Part shown: piece by piece, positions 1 through 8,049 of the stretch | Layout: every line of letters begins with the position of its first letter | Numbering within the stretch: the first letter of the stretch is position 1 | Assembly: GCA_016787785.1 (NCBI GenBank) | Contig: JAEUTO010000005.1 | Span: 496,001 to 560,000, forward strand | Source of the DNA: Bacteroidia bacterium | Lineage (GTDB): Bacteria; Bacteroidota; Bacteroidia; B-17B0; Aurantibacillaceae | Reading direction: 5' to 3' | Length of the DNA: 64,000 nucleotides | Notes under the pieces: model-generated | What the model was told of the DNA's origin: nothing | Seen by the model: the letters and a program-made list of their open reading frames with translations, nothing else | Databases searched by the model: none | Program-made: the position numbers and the translations under genes

Positions 1-342
1 CGTAGCCGTGATGTTATTCATAGCGCATATTTACCCCATTTCCGCGCGCAAATGAACTGTGTGCCGGGTATGATAACCAGTTTCAAATTTGTTCCTACCA
101 AAACTTCGGCGCAAATGAAAAAAGAGCCTTACGTAGTAAAAATGATGGCAGGAATTAATGCCCAACGTGCTAAGTTTGGGAAAGAGCCGGTTGAATTTGA
201 TTACCTTTTATTGTGTAATAAAATTTGCGGCGCTTCTCATTACAATATGCAAATGAACCTAATTGTAGATACTGAGGCCGATTACCAGGCTTGGTTAGCA
301 AAACAAAAAGCATTTAAAACAGCAGTTGCTGAAAAAAAATAA
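1..342 (+). CDS. coxB: Cytochrome c oxidase subunit II, C-terminal part (5' end outside window)
   Basis: The reading frame is open from base 1, so this is the last 113 residues of a longer protein. It is the periplasmic CuA domain of a haem-copper oxidase, which takes electrons from cytochrome c and passes them to subunit I. The CuA ligand set is visible: a His in the segment SRDVIHSAY, then CNKICGASHYNM, which fits C-x3-C-x3-H-x2-M. The N-terminal membrane helices lie outside the window. It ends 25 bases before coxA, so the two are almost certainly cotranscribed. In Bacteroidota this pair usually ends the alternative complex III-caa3 operon; that upstream context is inferred and cannot be seen here. 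Confidence 0.93.
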   Translation, partial: RSRDVIHSAYLPHFRAQMNCVPGMITSFKFVPTKTSAQMKKEPYVVKMMAGINAQRAKFGKEPVEFDYLLLCNKICGASHYNMQMNLIVDTEADYQAWLAKQKAFKTAVAEKK

Positions 343-367
343 TTAAAAAATTCTAAATAAATATAAC

Positions 368-2191
368 ATGGCTACCGTAAAAAATTCAGAATTAGAAAAA
401 GAACATTTGGTTCACCACGACCACGTTCATGATCACGATGATCATGAAGAAAGTTTCGTGGCTAAGTATGTTTTCAGTATGGATCATAAGATGATCTCTC
501 GTCAATTTTTAATTACTGCTATAGTTATGGCTGTAATTGCAATGACGATGTCGATTATCTTCCGTATGCAATTAGCATGGCCAGGTGAAAAATTTGGTTT
601 CATTAACGCAATGCTTGGTGACAAGTGGGGTAAAGATGGAATCTTAGATCCAAACATGTATTTAGCTTTGGTTACTATCCACGGTACTATCATGGTTTTC
701 TTTGTATTAACAGGTGGTTTAAGTGGAACTTTCGCTAACCTTTTAATTCCTTACCAAGTTGGAGCGCGTGATATGGCGTCAGGATTCTTAAACATGCTTT
801 CATACTGGTTCTTCTTTTTGTCAAGTGTTATCATGACAGCTTCTTTATTTATTGATGACGGCCCTGCTTCTGCTGGTTGGACAATTTACCCGCCTCTATC
901 TGCATTACCTGAAGCCATTCCTGGTTCTAAATTAGGGATGACACTTTGGTTGCTTTCTATGACCTTGTTCGTTGTGTCTTCGTTATTAGGTGGTATCAAT
1001 TACGTTGTAACGGTAATTAACTTACGTACTAAAGGAATGAAAATGACAAGAATGCCGTTAACAGTTTGGGCGTTCTTAATTACAGCTATCTTAGGTGTAT
1101 TATCTTTCCCGGTTTTAGTTTCTTGTGTTGTATTATTACTTTGTGATAGAAGTTTAGGAACGTCATTCTATTTGTCTGATATTTATATCGGTGGACGCCC
1201 TTTAGATAACGTTGGTGGAAGCCCTGTATTATTCGAACACTTATTCTGGTTCTTAGGTCACCCTGAGGTATACATCGTATTATTACCGGCTTTAGGTATT
1301 ACATCAGAAGTTATCTCAACAAACTCACGTAAACCAATTTTCGGTTACCGTGCCATGATCGGTTCAATGTTAGCTATTGGTTTCTTATCGTTCATCGTTT
1401 GGGGTCACCATATGTTCATGACAGGTATGAATCCATTCTTAGGTTCGGTATTCGTATTCACAACTTTATTAATTGCAATTCCATCAGCGGTAAAAGCATT
1501 TAACTACATTACAACAATGTGGAAAGGTAATTTGCAATTCACTCCTGCAATGTTATTCTCAATTGGTTTAGTGTCTTCTTTCATTACAGGTGGTGTTACA
1601 GGTATTATCCTTGCAGATTCTACTTTAGATATCAATGTACATGATACTTACTTCGTGGTTGCTCACTTCCACATTGTAATGGGATTATCTGCCATTTTTG
1701 GTATGTTTGCTGGTGTTTACCACTGGTTTCCAAAATTGTTCTTACGTATGATGAATAAAAAATTAGGCTACATTCACTTCTGGATCACGTTAATAATGGC
1801 TTATGGCGTATTCTTCCCAATGCACTTTTTAGGATTGGCTGGTGTACCTCGTCGTTACTACACAAACTCTAATTTTCCAATGTTTGATAATTTAGTTGAT
1901 ATTAATGAGATCGTTACTATCTGTGCTATCATTGGTGCTTTAGGACAAGGTATTTTCTTATTCAACTTCTTCTACAGTATTTTCCGTGGCGAGAAAGCGC
2001 CTCAAAATCCTTGGAACTCAAACACATTAGAGTGGACAACGCCAATGGCTAATATCCATGGTAACTGGCCAGGTAAATTACCTGTAGTTCACCGCTGGGC
2101 TTATGATTATTCTAAACCAGGAAAAGAAAAAGATTTCGTTGTTCAAACTGTGCCTTTGGAAGAAGGAGAACAGGACGGAGACAGTCACTAA
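368..2191 (+). CDS. coxA: Cytochrome c oxidase subunit I
   Basis: Catalytic subunit of the haem-copper oxidase (607 aa, about 12 membrane helices), which reduces O2 to water and pumps protons. Visible ligands are His105 (low-spin haem), the crosslinked His298/Tyr302 pair in GHPEVY, His347-His348 for CuB, and His433/His435 in AHFHIVMG for the two haems. Glu300 in GHPEV is the D-channel glutamate of A1-type oxidases, and Asp135 in GARDMA fits the D-channel entrance. The N-terminus is unusual: residues 13-26 are packed with His and Asp ahead of the first helix. The gene follows coxB directly and is closed by a strong terminator, with no subunit III gene after it. The family call is secure. Confidence 0.97.
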   Translation: MATVKNSELEKEHLVHHDHVHDHDDHEESFVAKYVFSMDHKMISRQFLITAIVMAVIAMTMSIIFRMQLAWPGEKFGFINAMLGDKWGKDGILDPNMYLALVTIHGTIMVFFVLTGGLSGTFANLLIPYQVGARDMASGFLNMLSYWFFFLSSVIMTASLFIDDGPASAGWTIYPPLSALPEAIPGSKLGMTLWLLSMTLFVVSSLLGGINYVVTVINLRTKGMKMTRMPLTVWAFLITAILGVLSFPVLVSCVVLLLCDRSLGTSFYLSDIYIGGRPLDNVGGSPVLFEHLFWFLGHPEVYIVLLPALGITSEVISTNSRKPIFGYRAMIGSMLAIGFLSFIVWGHHMFMTGMNPFLGSVFVFTTLLIAIPSAVKAFNYITTMWKGNLQFTPAMLFSIGLVSSFITGGVTGIILADSTLDINVHDTYFVVAHFHIVMGLSAIFGMFAGVYHWFPKLFLRMMNKKLGYIHFWITLIMAYGVFFPMHFLGLAGVPRRYYTNSNFPMFDNLVDINEIVTICAIIGALGQGIFLFNFFYSIFRGEKAPQNPWNSNTLEWTTPMANIHGNWPGKLPVVHRWAYDYSKPGKEKDFVVQTVPLEEGEQDGDSH

Positions 2192-2200
2192 TAAATTTAA

Positions 2201-2229
2201 AACCCCCGAATTTTGTTCGGGGGTTTTTT
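2201..2229 (+). terminator. Rho-independent terminator after coxA
   Basis: A perfect 10-bp stem (2201-2210 with 2216-2225) with a 5-nt loop runs into a T tract, starting ten bases after the coxA stop. It closes the coxB-coxA transcript. Confidence 0.9.
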
Positions 2230-2288
2230 GTTTCTGAAAGATGCTAAACCAACATCTGTTTTTAAACGTATATAAGTAAACACACATC

Positions 2289-3248
2289 TTGAAAATCAAA
2301 CTGTTTTTATTTTTTATTTCGTTGGCTTCTGTTTCTTTCTCTCAAACAGATAATTCGGCCGTTAAAGTAAACCAAGAAAATTATTTCAAATTTAATTACG
2401 AGAATGATTTTTTTAATGAAACAGACAGGTATTACACCCAGGGTATAATTGCTACGCTCATTCATCCTGTTGTAAGATATTCGCCTTTCTCCAGAACACT
2501 GTTAAAGCTCAATCATAACGCCGTTAATTATTACGGTATACATGCACAGCAGGATTGTTTTACGCCCAAGAGTATTCGCGTAGATACAATTATGTTTGGC
2601 GAGCGGCCTTACACAGGAACCATATTTATTTCTCACTCTTTAAATTCTTTAAGCAAAGAAAAAAAATTGTTATTACAAACACAGTTAGATCTTGGCGGCA
2701 TTGGTAAATGCGCGCGTTGCGAAGACGAACAAAAAGCCATTCATAAAGGCCTTGTAAATATTCGCCCTTTAGGCTGGGAGTATCAATTGGCTAATGATTA
2801 TGTTATTAATTATCGAACCAAATTAGAGAAAGGCATTGTTTACAAAAAATATTTTGAGATTATGGCTAATGCCAATTTCCGGCTTGGCACATTGTATACT
2901 GATCTTGGTGCGGGCCTAAATATGCGTTTTGGTTTCTTCGATCCTTACTTTAATAATTTGGGTCTTTCAAAAGATCCCTTATCAAGAAAATTTAAAATTT
3001 ATGGAAATATAAAAGCCAATACAAAATTAGTTGGCTACAATGCCACACTACAGGGCGGTATATTCTCAAAAGACATTTACGTAATTGACGCAGATAATGT
3101 TGAGCGTTTTGTTTTTGCGGGCACTATAGATGTTGTGGTTGCAATTAAGCGTTTTAGTTTAACCTATTCACGAACGTATCTCACGCGCGAATACCATACA
3201 GGTGTTGACTCGGGCTGGGGCGGGATCTTTTTGGCAATTGCTTTTTAA
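2289..3248 (+). CDS. LpxR-like lipid A 3'-O-deacylase family outer-membrane protein (DUF2219)
   Basis: This 319-aa protein has a signal peptide (about residues 1-19, ending SFSQ) and the hallmarks of the LpxR family, outer-membrane barrels that remove the 3'-acyloxyacyl chain of lipid A. Family blocks seen are YENDFF..TDRYYTQG (Asn39-Asp40 match the catalytic Asn-Asp pair), FGERPYTG at 103-110 and EQKAIHKG, whose His152 corresponds to the catalytic His. LGWEYQLANDY follows. The start is TTG at 2289; no in-frame ATG gives a signal peptide. The gene stands alone and converges on the vWA gene, sharing stop-codon bases with it. Activity on this organism's lipid A is inferred from the family. Confidence 0.82.
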   Translation: MKIKLFLFFISLASVSFSQTDNSAVKVNQENYFKFNYENDFFNETDRYYTQGIIATLIHPVVRYSPFSRTLLKLNHNAVNYYGIHAQQDCFTPKSIRVDTIMFGERPYTGTIFISHSLNSLSKEKKLLLQTQLDLGGIGKCARCEDEQKAIHKGLVNIRPLGWEYQLANDYVINYRTKLEKGIVYKKYFEIMANANFRLGTLYTDLGAGLNMRFGFFDPYFNNLGLSKDPLSRKFKIYGNIKANTKLVGYNATLQGGIFSKDIYVIDADNVERFVFAGTIDVVVAIKRFSLTYSRTYLTREYHTGVDSGWGGIFLAIAF

Positions 3249-4612
3249 CGGTAAAATTCTATGATCGTTTGGTTATCTGAAGTGATAGTAAATTTTTTCT
3301 CAACCGTATAAATACTTCCCTTTAAAGCTTTTGCCCTCCAGGTAGAAACATAAGTGCCGGGCTGTAAATAATAGGTTTGCAAGGTTTGTGCGCTTAAATT
3401 ACAAACCCATTCTAATTTATTATTTCGTTTCACTAAGATGCACCCATCACCGGCTTCTAAACATTTTACCTGCAGCACGCCAGCGTTTGGTATTTCAATA
3501 GTGTTTGTTTTTGACTGCTCAATTACATTTTGGTTTATGTAAATTCTCGGAAGCGTTAATATTTCAAGATCATATTTTCCGGTAATATATTTTTCGGTGG
3601 CATTTAATAATTGCACATTAAGTGTTTGCATGTCGTTGGCTTTTCTAACGATACATTTTACACGTTCGTTAAAATTATAAACGCCATCAGGACGTTTAAT
3701 TGTCAAAAAGCCTTGCGGCGCGTCAATAGGAATGATAGTATGTTTACCCTGCGATAATTTTATTTCTTTACTTTCGGTAGGCGGTATCGTATGCGCAATT
3801 ACTTTGTAAGTTGGAAAATCGTCAATATATAGTGTATCGGGGTTGTTCTGGTAATTCATTGTGTGCAGGTAATTGTATTTGTATTCTTTTCTGCCCACAT
3901 CATAAAACGTAGTGTTAACGTTGGTTTCAGAGGGCAGTGAGTTTTTATCTAATAAATTTACCTGCGCTGAGGTCTTGTTTAATTTTTGCTGCTGTATAAT
4001 GTTTGTTATGTTGCTGAAAGTATTTTGCTCATCGTAATCATAAAATGTACCAACGCATTCAAATGTTTTTATTTGTTCGGGCGTCAATCCAATTCCAATT
4101 ATAAAGGGTTTAAAAATAATTCCCTTCGTCATTAATTTTTGTCGGGCGTTGCAGGGGTCTCCACCGCACTCTTCAATACCATCAGTTATAAGAATAACTA
4201 TGTTGTTTGTTTTATTGTCAACAAAATCATTAGCAGCTTCTGTTAACGAATGTTCAATGGGCGTAATGCCCGTTGGTGTAGCGGCTTGTACTTTTTGTTT
4301 TATAAGGGCTATGTTATTAACGCCAAACGGAACAATTAATTTACTGTCCTTGCAATCACCGGGAGGATATTTTACCGTATGACCATACATCCTTAAAGCA
4401 AACAATAGTGTTTTATCTTTACTTAAACTATCAATGAATTTAAAGAACAAATTTTTTGCACCATCCATACGGGTGGTATTTTGATGCTTGGCTATCATAC
4501 TTTTACTGGCATCAAACACAAATAAAATGCGCGTAAATTTTACTGCAGGCTTTTTTTGAGCCACAATAAAAAATGAAAAAGAAATAAAAAGTATAAAATA
4601 AATGTATCTCAT
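3245..4612 (-). CDS. Exported von Willebrand factor A domain protein
   Basis: A 455-aa protein with an N-terminal signal peptide or anchor (residues 1-18, ending VAQ). A vWA domain spans about residues 27-200, with an intact metal-ion site: DASKS at 34-38, Thr117 in TPTGITP, and Asp144 in LITDGIEECGGDPC. vWA domains bind protein ligands through a coordinated Mg2+. The downstream half (about 215-455) is mostly beta-strand and unrecognised, perhaps repeated Ig-like modules. It resembles stand-alone exported vWA proteins of Bacteroidota more than chelatase or BatA types; no MoxR or Bat genes are nearby. Its 3' end overlaps the convergent LpxR-like gene by 4 bp. The biological role is unknown. 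Confidence 0.78.
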   Translation of the reverse strand: MRYIYFILFISFSFFIVAQKKPAVKFTRILFVFDASKSMIAKHQNTTRMDGAKNLFFKFIDSLSKDKTLLFALRMYGHTVKYPPGDCKDSKLIVPFGVNNIALIKQKVQAATPTGITPIEHSLTEAANDFVDNKTNNIVILITDGIEECGGDPCNARQKLMTKGIIFKPFIIGIGLTPEQIKTFECVGTFYDYDEQNTFSNITNIIQQQKLNKTSAQVNLLDKNSLPSETNVNTTFYDVGRKEYKYNYLHTMNYQNNPDTLYIDDFPTYKVIAHTIPPTESKEIKLSQGKHTIIPIDAPQGFLTIKRPDGVYNFNERVKCIVRKANDMQTLNVQLLNATEKYITGKYDLEILTLPRIYINQNVIEQSKTNTIEIPNAGVLQVKCLEAGDGCILVKRNNKLEWVCNLSAQTLQTYYLQPGTYVSTWRAKALKGSIYTVEKKFTITSDNQTIIEFYR

Positions 4613-4653
4613 TAATGCAATTTACTTAACGCTAAATTATTTACTACTTTTCA

Positions 4654-4667
4654 TAATAACGTTATTA
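4654..4667. promoter_or_regulatory. Perfect 14-bp palindrome upstream of the vWA gene
   Basis: TAATAACGTTATTA is fully self-complementary and begins 42 bases upstream of the vWA start codon, in the 229-bp divergent gap before the Spo0M-like gene. It could be an operator for a dimeric regulator. A chance palindrome in A/T-rich DNA is not excluded. The rest of the gap shows only another 7-bp inverted repeat (4675-4681 with 4698-4704) and no gene. Confidence 0.3.
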
Positions 4668-4841
4668 ATTAAAAAAGATATGAGGCGCTTATATGGAATA
4701 TCTTCCATTTTAATAAAACACGATGTTATCTTCTGATTTTCAGTTGTTTATGGTAATTGCCGAATTGTAAATAAGATCAAATAAACTAACTATTTTAAGA
4801 TTTAAATATTAATTTAGAACTATAATTTAAAAACTTAAAAC

Positions 4842-5306
4842 ATGGGATTATTTGATAAAATTAAGAACCTTGCCAACCAGGTTACCGGTGGTGGCGCAAA
4901 AGTTAGTATTACTGTTGAAGGTACAAGCGTAAAAGAAAAAATAAAAGTTAACGTTACGGCTGTGGTAAAAGACGCGCCTTTACCGATCGAAAAAGTTTAT
5001 CTATATGTAAGAAGCGTAGAAAAAATAAATATCTCGCGCGATAAATTACCTGGTGGTAGCGATAAAAATCCGCAGAACGTAAATCTTGATCATGATGTGT
5101 TTAACAAGCAGGAATTTGTTATAAGCCAGGCACAAACATTAGAAGGCGGCAAAACTTATAACTGGACCTACGAAGTATCTCTTCCGGCACACGCTACACC
5201 ATCTTACACTGGTAAATATGCAAACCACGAATGGCAATTTTATGTTGGCTTAGATGCTAAAGGAAATGATCCGGATTCGGGTTGGGTAACAGCAACATTA
5301 AAATAA
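4842..5306 (+). CDS. Arrestin-fold (Spo0M-like) cytoplasmic protein
   Basis: A 154-aa soluble protein without signal peptide or membrane segment. The opening MGLFDKIKNL followed by an alternating beta-strand pattern (AKVSITVEG, EKIKVNVTAVV, EKVYLYVRS) and a closing YANHEWQFYVGLDAKGNDPD resembles Spo0M/arrestin-fold proteins. Those have roles in stress and sporulation control in Bacillus; in non-sporulating Bacteroidota their function is unknown. It is much shorter than Spo0M (about 258 aa), so it would be one half of the bilobed fold. It forms a single-gene unit closed by a terminator. The fold assignment comes from sequence impression only. Confidence 0.55.
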   Translation: MGLFDKIKNLANQVTGGGAKVSITVEGTSVKEKIKVNVTAVVKDAPLPIEKVYLYVRSVEKINISRDKLPGGSDKNPQNVNLDHDVFNKQEFVISQAQTLEGGKTYNWTYEVSLPAHATPSYTGKYANHEWQFYVGLDAKGNDPDSGWVTATLK

Positions 5307-5326
5307 AATTGAAAATTTCTAATAAC

Positions 5327-5358
5327 AAAAAACTCCGATATTTTAATCGGAGTTTTTT
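5327..5358. terminator. Bidirectional terminator between convergent genes
   Basis: A 12-bp stem (arms about 5328-5339 and 5346-5357, core ACTCCGAT/ATCGGAGT) is flanked by an A tract on the left and a T tract on the right. It can stop the Spo0M-like gene on the plus strand and the T9SS gene on the minus strand. Confidence 0.85.
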
Positions 5359-5367
5359 ATTTTAAGA

Positions 5368-7383
5368 TCATTCCATAAGCAAAACAGAGCCTTTTAGTTC
5401 TTTGTATTCCCCCCGCGCATTTTTGTATGTAATTAAATACACATATACATCATTACCATAGCCGCTGCCATCCCAACCTTTTGTATCGTCGTGTGTTTCA
5501 AATATCTTATTTCCCCAACGGTTAAAAACTGTAACTGTGTATTCAGATTTATCTACAAAATGCGTAACAGGTAACCATATTCTGTTTTTACCATGTGGCG
5601 CAAATGCTGTAGGCACAAAGATCTTTCCCTCCATATAAACTGCAACAGTATTTGATTTTGTGCTTTCCATAAAACCATATGGGTTGCCTAAACCTTCTAT
5701 ACCTTCTATTAAATATTCTATTTTAGAACCGTTAGGCGCCTCATCTTCTAAATTATCAGTATAATTATTTACCATCGGGCCGGTTGATGCAACGGGTGTT
5801 GCGGATTGAACATCGTTTATAACACGGTAAATGTTATAACCGCTAACGCCTCCGGCAAAGCCTAAATAGTCATTCCAGTCTAAATGGTTGGTAAAAATAT
5901 TCTCTTCATCGCCTTTAACTTTTAGTAAAATTGTTTTTGCAATATTGCTGTATGTTCTTGAGTTACCGCAACTATCTCTTACTACCGCTTTGTAATAATA
6001 ACTTTTTTCGTTAGTCTCTAATTTTTCATCCAGATAATAAAAATGTGCAGCGCCGCTGTATGGTAAAAAGGTTATAGCATCAAAGTTCACACCGTCGGTA
6101 GAACGATAAATATCAACTCCCTGGCTGGTTGCAGTGGTATCTAAATAAACGGTTACCTCGGCAGAGTATTTATCTTTTACACTTGCCTTTTTTATGTAAA
6201 CAAAATTTGATGCGGGTACCTGCACAGAAAAGATGCAGGTCCTGTTTGATGATGCAGTTATGGTTTGGGGTGTATTAACTACTCTTACAAAGTAACACAC
6301 GTTTTTATTTGGCGGCACATTATCAACCGTAAAATTAGTTTGGGTAGTAGATCCGATCTTTAAGAACGGACTACCATTAACGGAGGCGTAAATTCTGTAT
6401 TCTAAAATCCCTTTGGGAATATTTACATAAGCATTCCAGTTTAAACTTGTTTTATAGGCACACTTATCATATGTTGCTTTCAAGAACATGGTTGTTGGCA
6501 GGATATCATAGCTCCCCGGGTTGCCGCAACTATCTACGGCGTATGTATAAATTTGAACAGCGTTTGAATTAGCTTCATTGGTCGTAAACGTGTAAACAGT
6601 ATTATTTCTTCCTATTACACTATCAATATCTGTAAATGTGCTGCTTATATTTTTTACAATAATGTATTTTACTATATCAAGATCTCTTGGTATATGCCAG
6701 GCTAAAACAACATTTCCGTTTGGCATAACACTTATCGAATCGATATAAGGTTGGTTGGGACTTTTATTATCAGAAAAAGTGCCTCCCTGAATGTTAGATG
6801 CAGAAATACAACCGCTGTTATCGGGTAAAGTAACCTGGTAATTTAAACTTGCAGAGCAAACACTAATTGTATCAGCATAATTTAAAGCGTTAGTTGTTGC
6901 TAAACTGCTCCATGTTGCCGATGGATATTCTCTTGCTATTGAAAAAGCACCGGGTGTACTGGGCAATGAGGGTTGATGCACGTTATTGTAAACCAATTTT
7001 ACATCAGGCGCTCCGGCGGTATTAATGAGGTTCAAAAATATGGTTCGTAAGGTATCCGATGGTGCCGAGATAGAAGTGCCTCCCGGATTATAATTGGTTC
7101 TTACATAATAATAAACACTTGCAAGTGTGGAGTTGGAAGTAGAGTGCGTAAATGTTGTAGTGTTTATAGATGTTACTGTACCAACAATTACAAAAGGCCC
7201 CGACGAATTAATAGAACTAAAAATATCATAAGAATCAAACAAACCGCCCGGGTCAGATGGTGGTATCCAGGTTAGAGTTACATTACCATTGGGCAATACC
7301 TGCAAACAGCGCAGATCAGGCGGGCCAACCTGCGAGAAAAGCGTTAAACAATATAAATTAAGTATAAAAAAGGCGTATTTCAA
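5368..7383 (-). CDS. Fibronectin type III repeat protein with T9SS type B (CHU_C) sorting domain
   Basis: A 671-aa exported protein. The signal peptide is about residues 1-18 (ending LFSQ), read from a TTG start. Several Ig/FN3-like modules follow, seen as repeated strand patterns such as PNGNVTLTWIPPSDPG, PNGNVVLAWHIPRD and KTSLNWNAY. The last 85 residues are a CHU_C/gliding-motility-associated domain: VPTAFAPHGKNR, VTVFNRWGNKIFE, GWDGSGYGNDVYVYLITY. This directs export through the type IX system and attachment at the cell surface, type B. The gene stands alone between two intergenic gaps. It is a likely surface adhesin or scaffold; no enzyme domain is recognised. Confidence 0.85.
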   Translation of the reverse strand: MKYAFFILNLYCLTLFSQVGPPDLRCLQVLPNGNVTLTWIPPSDPGGLFDSYDIFSSINSSGPFVIVGTVTSINTTTFTHSTSNSTLASVYYYVRTNYNPGGTSISAPSDTLRTIFLNLINTAGAPDVKLVYNNVHQPSLPSTPGAFSIAREYPSATWSSLATTNALNYADTISVCSASLNYQVTLPDNSGCISASNIQGGTFSDNKSPNQPYIDSISVMPNGNVVLAWHIPRDLDIVKYIIVKNISSTFTDIDSVIGRNNTVYTFTTNEANSNAVQIYTYAVDSCGNPGSYDILPTTMFLKATYDKCAYKTSLNWNAYVNIPKGILEYRIYASVNGSPFLKIGSTTQTNFTVDNVPPNKNVCYFVRVVNTPQTITASSNRTCIFSVQVPASNFVYIKKASVKDKYSAEVTVYLDTTATSQGVDIYRSTDGVNFDAITFLPYSGAAHFYYLDEKLETNEKSYYYKAVVRDSCGNSRTYSNIAKTILLKVKGDEENIFTNHLDWNDYLGFAGGVSGYNIYRVINDVQSATPVASTGPMVNNYTDNLEDEAPNGSKIEYLIEGIEGLGNPYGFMESTKSNTVAVYMEGKIFVPTAFAPHGKNRIWLPVTHFVDKSEYTVTVFNRWGNKIFETHDDTKGWDGSGYGNDVYVYLITYKNARGEYKELKGSVLLME

Positions 7384-7617
7384 GTAGTGTATTTTAACGT
7401 TTAAATATAAAATTTATTGTTGCCTACAAGCCATAATTTAAGCAGAGTTATAAGGGCATAGCTCTTAAAAACCAATACGAAAAAAGCGGCACGATAGTTG
7501 GAGATTTTTTAAAAAGAGAAATACAACATTATGTGTTTACATCTTTATGTTAAATATACGACAAAACGGCCGATTTATGTTAAAATTCACGATTTTTTCA
7601 CTATTATTGTAAATCGA

Positions 7618-8004
7618 TTGAAATTGAACAGGTCTATTTTCATATTCTTCCTTCTTTGCGGGATCTTTCTTACTAACGACTTTATGGCTCAAAGTGGCGG
7701 TAGGCGTCGTGAGCACCGAAACCAAAAAAGGGCTAGCGGAGGCATGTTCAAAGGCAAGAGCCGTGGAAATGCAGATAACTTTGCCAGAGGTGGCGGCAGA
7801 CGCGGGGGAGGAAAGAGCAAAGCCTGGGCCATGAGGCATTCACGCCCGGGTTCATATAGTAGCAAAGATTCCAGGACCTTATTCTCGCGATACCGAACAA
7901 AAGGAAAAGTGCAAAGACATAATATTCTGGCTAAACAAAATGCCGATAGAGCTCGAAAAAGAGTTAGAGGAAACAAGGTATTTCACCATAAAAAGTTTTT
8001 TTAA
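7618..8004 (+). CDS. Small Arg/Gly-rich exported basic protein
   Basis: The frame is open from ATG 7531 (157 aa), but TTG at 7618 gives a better product. From there the protein is 128 aa and begins with a clear signal peptide (MKLNRS, hydrophobic run, then FMAQSGG). The segment before 7618 looks non-coding. The mature part is about 100 residues, extremely basic and rich in Arg, Gly, Lys and Ser (GGRRREHRNQKR, RGGGRRGGGKSK), with no Cys and few hydrophobic residues. I know similar unannotated proteins from Bacteroidota but no function. It is a one-gene unit closed by its own terminator, directly before purD. DNA, RNA or polyanion binding in the periplasm is only a guess. Confidence 0.65.
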   Translation: MKLNRSIFIFFLLCGIFLTNDFMAQSGGRRREHRNQKRASGGMFKGKSRGNADNFARGGGRRGGGKSKAWAMRHSRPGSYSSKDSRTLFSRYRTKGKVQRHNILAKQNADRARKRVRGNKVFHHKKFF

Positions 8005-8029
8005 TCCCGATAAACCGTCGGGATTTTTT
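8003..8029 (+). terminator. Rho-independent terminator before purD
   Basis: Arms 8003-8010 (AATCCCGA) and 8018-8025 (TCGGGATT) with a 7-nt loop lead into a T tract. The left arm overlaps the end of the basic-protein gene (stop codon 8002-8004). Confidence 0.85.
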
Positions 8030-8049
8030 ATTTTTACACTTTATTAATT

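Noticed and set aside
7531-7617. ATG 7531 as start of the basic protein
   Set aside because: The added 29 residues lie before a complete signal peptide beginning at TTG 7618 and would bury it; kept only as an alternative.
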